The notes below the pieces were generated by a model. The model saw nothing but the letters and a program-made list of their open reading frames with translations, searched no databases and was not told the DNA's origin. Below, piece after piece: positions 26,027 through 33,398 of a stretch of DNA of 64,000 nucleotides. The position numbers and the translations under genes are program-made. Source of the DNA: Defluviitalea saccharophila (GTDB taxonomy: Bacteria > Bacillota > Clostridia > Lachnospirales > Defluviitaleaceae); assembly GCF_038396635.1 (NCBI RefSeq), contig NZ_CP121687.1:620001-684000 (forward strand), in the 5' to 3' direction. Every line of letters begins with the position of its first letter. The first letter of the stretch is position 1.

Positions 26027-26569
26027 TTACTTCTTGCTATCTGTAAGCTTCTTTGCGGCAAGAATACCGCATACGGTTTTGCCGTCTTCTATCCTGCCAT
26101 CAAAGATCATTTGTAGAGCTTCCTCCAAAGGGTACTTTTCTATATTGACAAACTCGTCCTCATCTAAATTTTGTTTGCCTTCATATAAGCCTTTAGCTAA
26201 ATAGATATGGATTTTTTCTGTGCAAAAACCTATCGCCGAGTACGTAGAGAAAATATGAGAAAACTCTGAAGCCTTATATCCTGTTTCTTCTTCCAACTCT
26301 CTTTTAGCACATTCCAACGGGTCTTCTCCATCTTCTAACAGTCCTGCCGGAATTTCAAGCAATTCTTTTCCTGCAGGATGTCTATATTGGCGTACAAGAA
26401 GAATATTCCCTTCATTATCCATAGGAACAACCGCCGACGCTCCATTATGCAGAACAACTTCTCTTTGTGCAGTCTTTCCATTAGGCAAAGTTATTGTGTC
26501 CTTCACTAGAGATACAATTGCCCCTTTATAAATTTCTTCCCTTGAAACAGTTTTATGTTCCAGATTCAT
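26027..26569 (-). CDS. NUDIX hydrolase, ADP-ribose pyrophosphatase type
   Basis: About 180 residues. The NUDIX box is intact: G-x5-E-x7-REL-x-EE-x-G in the segment GLLEDGEDPLECAKRELEEE then TGYKA, followed by the usual proline/aromatic spacing. The N-terminal KTVSREEIYKGAIVSLVKDTI strand pattern fits ADP-ribose pyrophosphatases (YqkG/NudF-like). It hydrolyses ADP-ribose to AMP and ribose 5-phosphate. The start at 26569 has GAAAGGAG seven nt upstream, whereas the longer frame would place this site inside the gene. YqkG lies in the spoIIM region in B. subtilis as well. Confidence 0.92.
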   Translation of the reverse strand: MNLEHKTVSREEIYKGAIVSLVKDTITLPNGKTAQREVVLHNGASAVVPMDNEGNILLVRQYRHPAGKELLEIPAGLLEDGEDPLECAKRELEEETGYKASEFSHIFSTYSAIGFCTEKIHIYLAKGLYEGKQNLDEDEFVNIEKYPLEEALQMIFDGRIEDGKTVCGILAAKKLTDSKK

Positions 26570-26645
26570 TTTATTTCTCCTTTCATTCATAAACTTGTCC
26601 CTTTATGAATACACTATCTATAACTATATAAAATGAGGTGATTGT

Positions 26646-26786
26646 ATGAAAGCAATTGTTACAGAAAATCAATTTACATGTGTAGGTAAAATCGATGAGA
26701 TTATATCTTACCTTACAGATCTTCAAAATCAATATAAAACCATTAAAGAATATATCTATGAAAAACAAAAATTCTTAAGAAAGTAG
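26646..26786 (+). CDS. small conserved-looking protein, unknown (46 aa)
   Basis: A 46-codon frame behind GAGGTGATTGT, an excellent ribosome site. The product begins MKAIVTENQF, has one cysteine and a long helix (IDEIISYLTDLQNQYKTIKEYI) with coiled-coil character. It is the only plus-strand gene in this stretch, divergent from the NUDIX gene and ending 12 bp inside the convergent DUF3866 gene. I do not recognise it. The good initiation signal and heptad-like helix are the case for it. Confidence 0.55.
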   Translation: MKAIVTENQFTCVGKIDEIISYLTDLQNQYKTIKEYIYEKQKFLRK

Positions 26787-27836
26787 ATTTGCTAGAAGAA
26801 CGCCACAAGCGCCGCTTGTTCTAAAAAAAGCAGGATCTTCTAGTATACTTCTTCCCATAGTTTTGATACACAAATGATTTTTTTCCATTATAGAAATGGT
26901 ATCTTCATTCAAAAATGAAATCCTATGTTTTTTATCTAATTCAAATGATTTATATTGTTCGGTTATAAATCCCTTTTCGTCCTCTGAAAGACACGGAAAA
27001 GCCATATGACAGGGTATGAGACAATATGAACCCATGGCAGTTAAAAAATGATGGCTTATTCCATAGTGTCTTTTTCTTTTTTCGCTAAAGCTAACTCTTG
27101 GAACACAAATTGGAATGCCTCCCATTGAATGAACGATATGTGCATTATTAACTATTTCCATACCAGTAAACCCAAGTTTTGTTCCAGTCCCCACATGACC
27201 CGGCCCCATAATTACAATAGCAGCATCACATCCAGCAATAAATTTTGCTCCAATTAAAGCTGTATAAAGGTTCACTGCCTCAAAGTCTCCTCCAAAAGCA
27301 TTCCCACAGGTAAACGTACAATCGATCAAAGTCTTTTCTTTAAGGATTCGGACAATATGGCTAAATCCTATGGGCAATGCGCCTCCATCTGTCATAATAT
27401 AGGCAATACGAGAGTCTGGCATAATCTCTTTGATGACTGCTGCTAATGGAGGAAGCATACTGTGAATACTTCCTATGGCAACAGGCATACCCTCTAAAGA
27501 TTTAAAGGAATTAATGATCTGGGGATAGATTTCTTCTATCGTTAAACATTTCATTTGAATAGGAGTATATCTTAATTTCATTATATGTCCTGAAACATCG
27601 GAGTGGAGTGCATATGTACTCTTATTTGAGATAACGAAGTGATAGCCCCCTGTTCCTAAGTTTAAATCTATTGCAGTTGTATTGAGCTTTACAACATCTC
27701 CAATAGATACATCTCCGGTAATCTTAGGATATACAATGGCTTTGTATTCTAGCTCATTAATTGTAACAAGAATTTCAATGACATCATCATTTTTTTCTAA
27801 TATTTGGGTCACTATTCCTTCTCTCAAATGAATCAT
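26775..27836 (-). CDS. DUF3866 family protein
   Basis: 353 residues, matching the DUF3866 family of Firmicutes and Actinobacteria. Visible features are an N-terminal beta domain (REGIVTQILEKNDDVIEILV, then VGDVVKLNTTAIDLNLGTGG) and a glycine-rich alpha/beta domain with MTDGGALPIGFSH, GNAFGGDFEAVNLYTAL and DAAIVIMGPGHVGTGTKLGF. The fold is unknown to me and no activity is established. It commonly sits next to the NUDIX and spoIIM genes in this phylum. CAAAGGAGCTTTCC precedes the ATG. Confidence 0.88.
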   Translation of the reverse strand: MIHLREGIVTQILEKNDDVIEILVTINELEYKAIVYPKITGDVSIGDVVKLNTTAIDLNLGTGGYHFVISNKSTYALHSDVSGHIMKLRYTPIQMKCLTIEEIYPQIINSFKSLEGMPVAIGSIHSMLPPLAAVIKEIMPDSRIAYIMTDGGALPIGFSHIVRILKEKTLIDCTFTCGNAFGGDFEAVNLYTALIGAKFIAGCDAAIVIMGPGHVGTGTKLGFTGMEIVNNAHIVHSMGGIPICVPRVSFSEKRKRHYGISHHFLTAMGSYCLIPCHMAFPCLSEDEKGFITEQYKSFELDKKHRISFLNEDTISIMEKNHLCIKTMGRSILEDPAFFRTSGACGVLLANLLS

Positions 27837-27891
27837 GGAAAGCTCCTTTGTAAAAACTTTTTATCCCAATTCTAACCATTTTTTTGATAGT

Positions 27892-28476
27892 TTATTCTAA
27901 TTTTTGAAGTTTAAATAAAACATTCTGTAAAGCATCATTTAGGTCTAATTTATTATGATCCAGAAAATCAATTAAATTGTTTTTCTCCTCTTCTGTCAAA
28001 TACAAGCTTATTGTTTTCTTAGGTTTTTCATAAGTTTTTTTATGATTTGGAATTGCCGCTACAGCTAATTGATCTGCCATTTCATTCCAATGATTTCCAC
28101 TATGTCCTTTAACTTTAATCCATTCAATATGCCTTTCTTGCTCTAATTGACGCATTTCCAACCATAAATCTTTATTTTCCACCGGCTTTTTAGCGGATGT
28201 CATCCAGCCGTTCTTTTCCCATTTATCAATCCATTTTTGTTTAAAACAATTAATCACATATGCGGAGTCGGAATAAATTTTAACTTGACTGTTGGGAGGA
28301 GTATTTTTTAACGCTTCTATAACTGCTCGCATTTCCATCCTATTATTAGTTGTTTCATTTTCCCCTCCCGACAGCGCAGGTCCATCCACAAAAACTGCAG
28401 CCCATCCTCCTGGCTGCAAGCCTTCTCCTTGATTATTGGCACATGCACCGTCCGTGTATACCTCAAACAGGGACAT
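27892..28476 (-). CDS. rnhA: ribonuclease HI with C-terminal extension
   Basis: 194 residues. The RNase H1 catalytic acids are visible in order: VYTDGACANNQ (D9), NRMEMRAVIEAL, IYSDSAYVI and NEMADQLA, together with the basic-handle-like YVINCFKQKWIDKWEKNGW. It cuts the RNA strand of RNA-DNA hybrids. After the domain (about residue 147) comes an unusual 45-residue tail rich in Lys, Leu and Asn, with an amphipathic helix at the end, of unknown purpose. GTTAAAGGAGGATATT precedes the start and the gene is 11 nt from proC. Confidence 0.93.
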   Translation of the reverse strand: MSLFEVYTDGACANNQGEGLQPGGWAAVFVDGPALSGGENETTNNRMEMRAVIEALKNTPPNSQVKIYSDSAYVINCFKQKWIDKWEKNGWMTSAKKPVENKDLWLEMRQLEQERHIEWIKVKGHSGNHWNEMADQLAVAAIPNHKKTYEKPKKTISLYLTEEEKNNLIDFLDHNKLDLNDALQNVLFKLQKLE

Positions 28477-28487
28477 AATATCCTCCT

Positions 28488-29285
28488 TTAACTCATTCTC
28501 TTAGTTTTTTCAAAACAAACATTCATTGCTTCAATGATGCTGCTTCTGAAGCCTGTTTTTTCTAATACAGCAACTGCTTCAATGGTAGTACCTCCCGGAG
28601 AGCAAACCGCATCTTTTAATTCTCCAGGATGTATGCCTGTTTCTAATACCATTTTAGCAGAACCTAAGACACTTTGGGCAGCTAATGTATAGGCCATCTT
28701 TCTTGAAAGTCCAGCCAGTACCCCGGCGTCTGCCATGGCTTCAATCATCATATATACATAGGCAGGAGAACTGCCAGATATGGGTACAACTGCATTCATT
28801 AACTTTTCTTCTATTTCTTCCATCACTCCAAAAGAAGAAAAGAATCGAATGATCTCTTCTTTTTCCTCTTCGCTGAATAAATCTTTAGAAAAACTCACTG
28901 CACTCATGCCTTCTCCGATTAATGCAGGCGTATTGGGCATGGCACGAACAATTTTTATATCATTTGATAGTTGCGCCTTTATAGAATCAATCGTTATTCC
29001 CGGAGCAATACTAATGACGATATGGTTAGTAGTGATCACTTCTTTTATTTCTTCTAATACAGAAGCATAATACTGAGGTTTTATCGCCAATACTATGTAT
29101 TTTGCACGAGTTACAAGGTCCTTATTACTATTGCTCGATTCTATCTCTAATTGATTATGAATCCATTGGATTCTTTCCTTGGATGCATCTGTAAAAATGA
29201 CATCATCCTTTTTTCCGTCCTTTATTAAACCTTTTAACATTGCATATCCCATATTTCCTGCACCAATAAATCCATACTTTTTCAT
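28488..29285 (-). CDS. proC: pyrroline-5-carboxylate reductase
   Basis: 265 residues. The NAD(P)-binding GFIGAGNMGYAML is at the N-terminus, followed by VLAIKPQ, VRAMPNTPALIGEGM and the C-terminal family signature LKDAVCSPGGTTIEAVAVLE. It makes proline from pyrroline-5-carboxylate. The ribosome site AAGGAGG is intact, but the insertion sequence next door begins only 23 bp before the start codon and appears to separate it from its original promoter. Confidence 0.96.
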   Translation of the reverse strand: MKKYGFIGAGNMGYAMLKGLIKDGKKDDVIFTDASKERIQWIHNQLEIESSNSNKDLVTRAKYIVLAIKPQYYASVLEEIKEVITTNHIVISIAPGITIDSIKAQLSNDIKIVRAMPNTPALIGEGMSAVSFSKDLFSEEEKEEIIRFFSSFGVMEEIEEKLMNAVVPISGSSPAYVYMMIEAMADAGVLAGLSRKMAYTLAAQSVLGSAKMVLETGIHPGELKDAVCSPGGTTIEAVAVLEKTGFRSSIIEAMNVCFEKTKRMS

Positions 29286-29300
29286 ATTCAGCCTCCTTTA

Positions 29301-29308
29301 GTTCTTTA
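29301..29308. repeat. target site duplication, left copy
   Basis: GTTCTTTA immediately left of the insertion sequence. The same 8 bp follow its right end. Confidence 0.85.
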
Positions 29309-29388
29309 GGTAGTGTCAAGTATGACACCCCGTTGTTTGTTACAACTTCTTTATATATCAAGGGTTACAGAGTTTTTTTAAATAAAAA

Positions 29389-29480
29389 AACAATGACCCC
29401 CTGTTTTCTGTTATAATTGAGTCTCCTACAACACCAAAAAAACAGAATAGAAAGGTCATTGTTATGGACTCAATTATAAC
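29389..29480 (+). promoter_or_regulatory. overlapping inverted repeats at the transposase start
   Basis: Two perfect inverted repeats interleave: AACAATGACC (29389-29398) with 29454-29463, and a 14-nt arm (29410-29423) with 29467-29480. The first pairing would bury the ribosome site just ahead of the ATG at 29464; the second pairs codons 2-6. A shorter repeat (CTGTTTT 29401-29407 with 29439-29445) strengthens the first. The arm order A-B-A'-B' makes the two folds alternatives or a pseudoknot. Confidence 0.7.
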
Positions 29481-30912
29481 TTACTTACTACTATATATTC
29501 AATACTTGCATAAACAAATTTTTGATTTATTATTATTTATCTCAAAGCATATCCCTCTTAAACAGTGGGCTTTCGATGATTCTAATAGCCCTGATTACCA
29601 AAAATTTAAAACTGACAAACTTCCCATTATCCGGAAGTTTGAAAAACAGGACTTTCATTTCCTTCTTGATTACTATCAATGGAAGTATGGTAAAGTTTTA
29701 AAGCCTGTTCGTACTCAAAAGAATAAACCTAGAACAGTTCCCGAAGATACTGTTTGCCCTCTTTGCAATGCTCCTCATCAGTATCTCTACGATAATAATG
29801 GCGGTAAAGGTCAGTTTCAGTGCAAGATTTGTGGCCAGACATTTGTAACCGGTGAAATAGTTAAAACACCGATCACATTTGTATGTCCTTATTGTGGACA
29901 TTCACTTACTCCTAAGAAAGATCGGAAACACTTCCGTGTTCACAAGTGTGTAAACAAGAACTGTTCCTATTACACTGCTAATCTTAAGAAGCTGCCTAAA
30001 GACTTAAGTCCTTCAAAAAAGCATAATTATAAACTTCACTACATCTACCGTGAATTCACTCTAGATTTCTTTGACATGGATTTAAACCCTTTACCGTCTT
30101 GGGCTACTTCCTTTAAATTCAAGAAACAATCAGCTCATATCATGGGGCTTTGCCTTACTTATCATGTTAATCTTGGACTTTCACTTCGAAAAACTGCTCA
30201 AGCTTTAAGAGATATCCATGGTGTCTCTATTTCTCATACCATGGTTGCTAATTATGCACGTACTGCCGCTGTGCTTATTAAACCTTTTGTGGATACCTAC
30301 GACTATAAACCTTCTTCTACCCTTGCTGCAGATGAGACTTATATCAAGGTAAAAGGCATCAAGGGATATATTTGGTTTATAATGGATGCTGTTTCCAAGT
30401 CCATTCTCGGTTATCAGGTTTCTGATAATCGTGGTGTTGGGCCTTGTATTTTAGCTATGCGTATGGCTCTTAATAACTTTAAGAATGGTCTTCCAAAAGC
30501 TTTTAAGTTTATTGCTGATGGTTACAGTGCCTATCCTTTAGCTGCTCAGCAGTTTGCTTTAAAGGAACAAAAGTTTTTTGATATTACTCAAGTTATTGGG
30601 CTATCCAATGATGATGCTGTATCGAAAAAATTTCGTCCTTTTAAACAGATGATCGAACGACTGAATCGTACCTTTAAAGCTTCCTATCGAGTTACTTGTG
30701 GTTATGGTAGTGAAGATGGTGCAGCCTATGGCGTTAGTCTGTGGGTTGCCTACTATAACTTCCTTCGTCCCCATGATTTATACAGCTGGAAACGTCCTTT
30801 AAATGAAGTAGCCTTACTTCAAAATGCAAGTAATATGCCTGGCAAATGGCAGTTGCTTCTCTTTCTTGGTCAGCAGACCATTCTACAGATGCAGAAGTCT
30901 CAATCGAGCTAG
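29464..30912 (+). CDS. DDE-superfamily transposase with N-terminal zinc ribbons
   Basis: 482 residues. The first 170 hold two cysteine ribbons (CPLCNAPHQY with CKICGQTF, and CPYCGHSL with CVNKNC). A helix-turn-helix-like segment follows (GLSLRKTAQALRDIHGVSISHTMVANYAR). The RNase H-like catalytic domain shows the expected acids: first D in AADETYIKVKGIKGYIWF, second in FIADGYSAYP, and E in KQMIERLNRTFK. The C-terminal NFLRPHDLY is typical of rve/IS240-like transposases. The catalytic half resembles the IS6/IS240 group, but the protein is about twice as long, so the family remains open. The gene is intact. A weak AAAGG site lies inside an inverted repeat. Confidence 0.9.
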   Translation: MDSIITYLLLYIQYLHKQIFDLLLFISKHIPLKQWAFDDSNSPDYQKFKTDKLPIIRKFEKQDFHFLLDYYQWKYGKVLKPVRTQKNKPRTVPEDTVCPLCNAPHQYLYDNNGGKGQFQCKICGQTFVTGEIVKTPITFVCPYCGHSLTPKKDRKHFRVHKCVNKNCSYYTANLKKLPKDLSPSKKHNYKLHYIYREFTLDFFDMDLNPLPSWATSFKFKKQSAHIMGLCLTYHVNLGLSLRKTAQALRDIHGVSISHTMVANYARTAAVLIKPFVDTYDYKPSSTLAADETYIKVKGIKGYIWFIMDAVSKSILGYQVSDNRGVGPCILAMRMALNNFKNGLPKAFKFIADGYSAYPLAAQQFALKEQKFFDITQVIGLSNDDAVSKKFRPFKQMIERLNRTFKASYRVTCGYGSEDGAAYGVSLWVAYYNFLRPHDLYSWKRPLNEVALLQNASNMPGKWQLLLFLGQQTILQMQKSQSS

Positions 30913-30914
30913 GG

Positions 30915-31081
30915 CTATCTGTTTTTAGATTCTTAAGCCCGAGGAAACTTTTTAGCCATCCCGAAGGGACTTGCCCTTTATGGGGTAAGGAAAACAATGC
31001 TACAATGCTGTGAGTACGACGGTAAAATCTATCTGTTTTTGAGTTCCATCGCCGTCGGTACTATATTCAGAGCATTGTTTT
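30915..31081 (+). ncRNA. folded non-coding 3' segment of the insertion sequence
   Basis: Past the transposase stop lies about 280 bp with no credible gene but much internal structure. An 11-bp perfect inverted repeat (AAAACAATGCT 30991-31001 with 31071-31081) encloses a second one (31013-31022 with 31052-31062, one bulge). An 18-nt motif beginning CTATCTGTTTTT occurs twice, at 30915-30932 and, 16 of 18 identical, in the loop at 31029-31046. It could be a structured RNA or transposase-binding DNA. Type ncRNA is provisional. Confidence 0.35.
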
Positions 31082-31195
31082 CTGCGCCATCAAGGGTGGC
31101 GGAAGCTAACCATCAACTACAACTTGAGCTTTTAAAACTTCCAGATGAAGTGATTTTTTTATATCTCACTTTTTCATAAGCTACTTTACACTACC

Positions 31196-31203
31196 GTTCT
31201 TTA
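31196..31203. repeat. target site duplication, right copy
   Basis: GTTCTTTA directly after the right end of the insertion sequence, identical to 29301-29308. Confidence 0.85.
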
Positions 31204-31215
31204 GTATTAAAACAC

Positions 31216-31224
31216 ATTATACCA
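31216..31224 (-). promoter_or_regulatory. stranded -10 element of the former proC promoter
   Basis: On the minus strand this reads TGGTATAAT, an extended -10. Removing the insertion sequence and one target copy would place it about 30 bp ahead of the proC ribosome site. Now it points into the right end of the element, 1.9 kb from proC. No good -35 is seen, as is usual for extended -10 promoters. Confidence 0.55.
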
Positions 31225-31284
31225 CAAAAAATATAAAGCATTTATTTTATTTAAGAACATAAAAATAAAAACATATAAAATCCA

Positions 31285-31313
31285 TTGACAAGAAGCGCCA
31301 TATAATCTATAAT
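31285..31313 (+). promoter_or_regulatory. promoter of the nfeD-SPFH operon
   Basis: TTGACA, 17 nt, TATAAT: a perfect vegetative promoter, 50 bp upstream of nfeD. The expected start point falls inside the dyad that follows. Confidence 0.9.
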
Positions 31314-31318
31314 AAATC

Positions 31319-31340
31319 ATAGAGTATCGCTCTACGCTAT
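31319..31340 (+). promoter_or_regulatory. 22-bp operator-like dyad over the nfeD transcription start
   Basis: An imperfect dyad of the form ATAGAGTA, six central bases, then TACGCTAT (read on whichever strand keeps TA-C outward; the arms match at 7 of 8). It begins 6 bp after the -10 box. A copy identical at 19 of 22 positions overlaps the start of the second NfeD operon at 45886-45907. Position and conservation suggest a repressor site. Confidence 0.65.
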
Positions 31341-31362
31341 ATGCTTTAAAGGAGGTGGTAAT

Positions 31363-31809
31363 ATGGAATTCATGTGGCTTGTATGGCTTTTATTAGCAAT
31401 TGGATTTGCAATCATTGAGATGACTAATGCAAGTTTCTTTATCATATGGTTTTCTGCAGGTTCCATTGGAGCACTGGTTGTATCTTTGCTCACTTCGAAC
31501 TTGATTATTCAATTTTTAGTCTTCTTGATTATTTCTATCGTGCTGCTTGTTTTAACCCATAAAATTACTAAAAAATTCATGTTATCAAAACCATCTTATA
31601 AAACCAATGTTGACATTTTAAAAAATGCTCAGGGGATTGTTTTAGAAGAAATCAATAATGCTAAAGGAACTGGACAGGTAAAAGTGCAAGGGGAAATATG
31701 GTCTGCTCGCTCAGCTAACGATGAGATTATTGCAGTAGATACTAAGATTATAGTTTTTGATGTAAAAGGTGTAAAATTATTAGTCGGTCCAGATGTTACC
31801 CTTGATTAA
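31363..31809 (+). CDS. NfeD-like membrane protein (short form)
   Basis: 148 residues. Two or three membrane helices occupy residues 1-65 (FMWLVWLLLAIGFAIIEM, LLTSNLIIQFLVFLIISIV), and a C-terminal OB-fold domain begins near residue 85 with GIVLEEINNAKGTGQVKVQGEIWSA. This is the short NfeD type that accompanies stomatin/flotillin proteins and helps their assembly or turnover in the membrane. Its gene precedes an SPFH gene by 44 bp, the standard arrangement. The ribosome site AAAGGAGGTGG is very strong. Confidence 0.92.
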   Translation: MEFMWLVWLLLAIGFAIIEMTNASFFIIWFSAGSIGALVVSLLTSNLIIQFLVFLIISIVLLVLTHKITKKFMLSKPSYKTNVDILKNAQGIVLEEINNAKGTGQVKVQGEIWSARSANDEIIAVDTKIIVFDVKGVKLLVGPDVTLD

Positions 31810-31853
31810 GGTAACCAATTAATAAATTAAAACAATAGGAGGAATCAAATAAT

Positions 31854-32819
31854 ATGGGTTACGCTATACTTGCTTTTGGATTAATTTTTTTATTTGTAGT
31901 AATTTTTGCTTTTTCAAGTATTCGAATCATACGACAATCCAATGTTGGAATTGTTGAACGTTTAGGAACCTTTCATAAAAAGGCTGAAACAGGTATTAAC
32001 TTTTTAGTGCCTTTCATTGATTCAATGAGAGCGATAATAGATTTAAGAGAGAGAGTAATAGACTTTCCACCACAACCTGTTATTACAAAAGATAATGTTA
32101 CCATGCAAATTGATACAATTGTTTATTATAAAGTTACTGATCCAATATTTTATACCTATGAAATTGCAAATCCTATTTCTGCAATAGAATACCTTACAGC
32201 AACAACCCTTAGAAACATCATTGGAGAATTGGATTTAGATGAAACCCTTACCTCAAGGGATATTATCAATTCAAAACTTCGCTCTATTCTTGATGAAGCC
32301 ACAGATAAATGGGGAATTAAAGTAAATAGAGTTGAACTTAAAAATATTAATCCTCCAAAGGACATTCAAGATGCAATGGAAAAGCAAATGCGTGCAGAAC
32401 GTCAAAGAAGAGAAGCTATTTTAAGAGCTGAAGGTCAAAAAAGTGCAGCAATTCTTGAAGCGGAAGGAAGTAAACAAGCCGCTATTCTTAAAGCTGAAGC
32501 TGAAAAAGAAGCGAATATTAGAAGGGCAGAAGGAGAAAGACAATCTCAAATCCTTCGGGCTCAAGGGGAAGCTGAAGCATTCCTTGCCGTTCAAGCTGCA
32601 AAAGCAGAAGGTCTTAAAAAACTCTACATGGCGATTAAGGAAAGTGAACCCAATGAAGCTGTACTTGCTATCCGTTCAATGGAAGCCTTGGAAAAAATCG
32701 CTGACGGCCAATCCAGTAAACTTGTACTGCCTTCGGAAGCTGTTAGTTTGTTAGGCTCAATAAAAGGGATTAAAGAAATTCTTAGCGACACAAATATTAA
32801 TGAGTCAAATACAAATTAA
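31854..32819 (+). CDS. SPFH/stomatin-like membrane protein (QmcA type)
   Basis: 321 residues. An N-terminal membrane helix (residues about 4-24) is followed by the SPFH domain (RIIRQSNVGIVERLGTFHKKAETGINFLVPF, then IDLRERVIDFPPQPVITKDNV) and a long Ala/Glu/Lys coiled coil (residues about 180-260) ending in a short C-terminal cap. Proteins of this kind form membrane rings or microdomains and often modulate proteases. With the upstream NfeD it makes a two-gene operon closed by a terminator. It is distinct from the larger flotillin at 43811. Confidence 0.94.
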   Translation: MGYAILAFGLIFLFVVIFAFSSIRIIRQSNVGIVERLGTFHKKAETGINFLVPFIDSMRAIIDLRERVIDFPPQPVITKDNVTMQIDTIVYYKVTDPIFYTYEIANPISAIEYLTATTLRNIIGELDLDETLTSRDIINSKLRSILDEATDKWGIKVNRVELKNINPPKDIQDAMEKQMRAERQRREAILRAEGQKSAAILEAEGSKQAAILKAEAEKEANIRRAEGERQSQILRAQGEAEAFLAVQAAKAEGLKKLYMAIKESEPNEAVLAIRSMEALEKIADGQSSKLVLPSEAVSLLGSIKGIKEILSDTNINESNTN

Positions 32820-32845
32820 TAAAATAATTAAGGGAATTTTTAACG

Positions 32846-32879
32846 AACCTCCTAAAAAGCATATTCTTTTTAGGAGGTT
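32846..32879 (+). terminator. terminator of the nfeD-SPFH operon
   Basis: A perfect 14-bp stem with a 6-nt loop, followed by TTTT then ATC. The opposite side is less T-rich, but it could also serve the convergent gene at 32898. Confidence 0.85.
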
Positions 32880-32897
32880 TTATCATTAATCAAAAAT

Positions 32898-33338
32898 TTA
32901 TTCCAGGATAATCGACTGATGAACCGTTTGATTGGGCAGTACCTTTATGTTTGGAATCCGCTTTAGCACTTTGTCTTTGCTAGATAACTCAATCATATAG
33001 AAACCAGGGGGCAATTCTTCCATAACAAAATCCATGTTTTTATCTAAAACCTTTTGATAGATAGGATATTTTCTATGGTTGGCGAAATAAAGGGCAATTT
33101 GTATGGAATATGGGTGCTCTTCACTAGTGTCCTTATGGACATATCCAGTAATTTTACCTGTATAGTTTTCAATTTGATTGTTTACTGTTACAGATACAAA
33201 TTGTGCCGGCTTTACATCTACATTTTGATTCTGATCCATATCCTGCAGATTTTCTTGAGTATTGGTTTGATCGCGGGGTACTATTTCAATTGGAATCTTT
33301 TTCTTGTCTTGAGCTCTATGTTCTCTATGAATCTTCAT
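32898..33338 (-). CDS. hypothetical protein with a C-terminal beta-sandwich-like region
   Basis: 146 residues. The first 45 are charged and Gln/Asn-rich. From about residue 46 the pattern is beta-strand-like (FVSVTVNNQIENYTGKITGYV, IQIALYFANHRKYPIY, PPGFYMIELSSKD, IKVLPNQTVHQSIIL), similar in rhythm to carboxypeptidase-regulatory or CnaB-type domains in surface proteins. No signal peptide or membrane helix is present, so it is probably cytoplasmic or spore-associated. It lies 60 bp downstream of the Ser/Glu-repeat gene on the same strand but beyond that gene's terminator. Not recognised. Confidence 0.7.
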   Translation of the reverse strand: MKIHREHRAQDKKKIPIEIVPRDQTNTQENLQDMDQNQNVDVKPAQFVSVTVNNQIENYTGKITGYVHKDTSEEHPYSIQIALYFANHRKYPIYQKVLDKNMDFVMEELPPGFYMIELSSKDKVLKRIPNIKVLPNQTVHQSIILE

Positions 33339-33361
33339 ATCATCCCCCCTTACAAATGTAA

Positions 33362-33390
33362 AAAATAGTGGGAGAATCCCCCACTATTTT
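33362..33390 (-). terminator. terminator of the Ser/Glu-repeat gene
   Basis: An 11-bp perfect stem with a 7-nt loop, followed on the minus strand by TTTTTT-type sequence, nine bp beyond the stop codon. Confidence 0.85.
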
Positions 33391-33398
33391 CTTCTGTA

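Larger units (their letters stand above)
29309..31195 (+). mobile_element. complete insertion sequence, 1887 bp, with 8-bp target duplication
   Basis: The left end GGTAGTGTCAAGTA (29309-29322) and the right end, read as its complement GGTAGTGTAAAGTA (31182-31195), match at 13 of 14 positions. Both ends are flanked by the same 8 bp, GTTCTTTA. Inside is one intact transposase gene, plus about 155 bp of left and 283 bp of right non-coding DNA. The intact gene, near-perfect ends and perfect target duplication indicate a recent and potentially active insertion. An 8-bp duplication is typical of IS6-type and several other DDE families; I cannot assign the ISfinder family by eye. Confidence 0.88.

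Noticed and set aside
30734-30997. 87-codon minus-strand frame over the end of the transposase
   Set aside because: Antisense to the conserved transposase C-terminus, without initiation signals.
30997-31179. 60-codon plus-strand frame at the right end of the insertion sequence
   Set aside because: No ribosome site and it runs across the hairpin arms; treated as non-coding structure.
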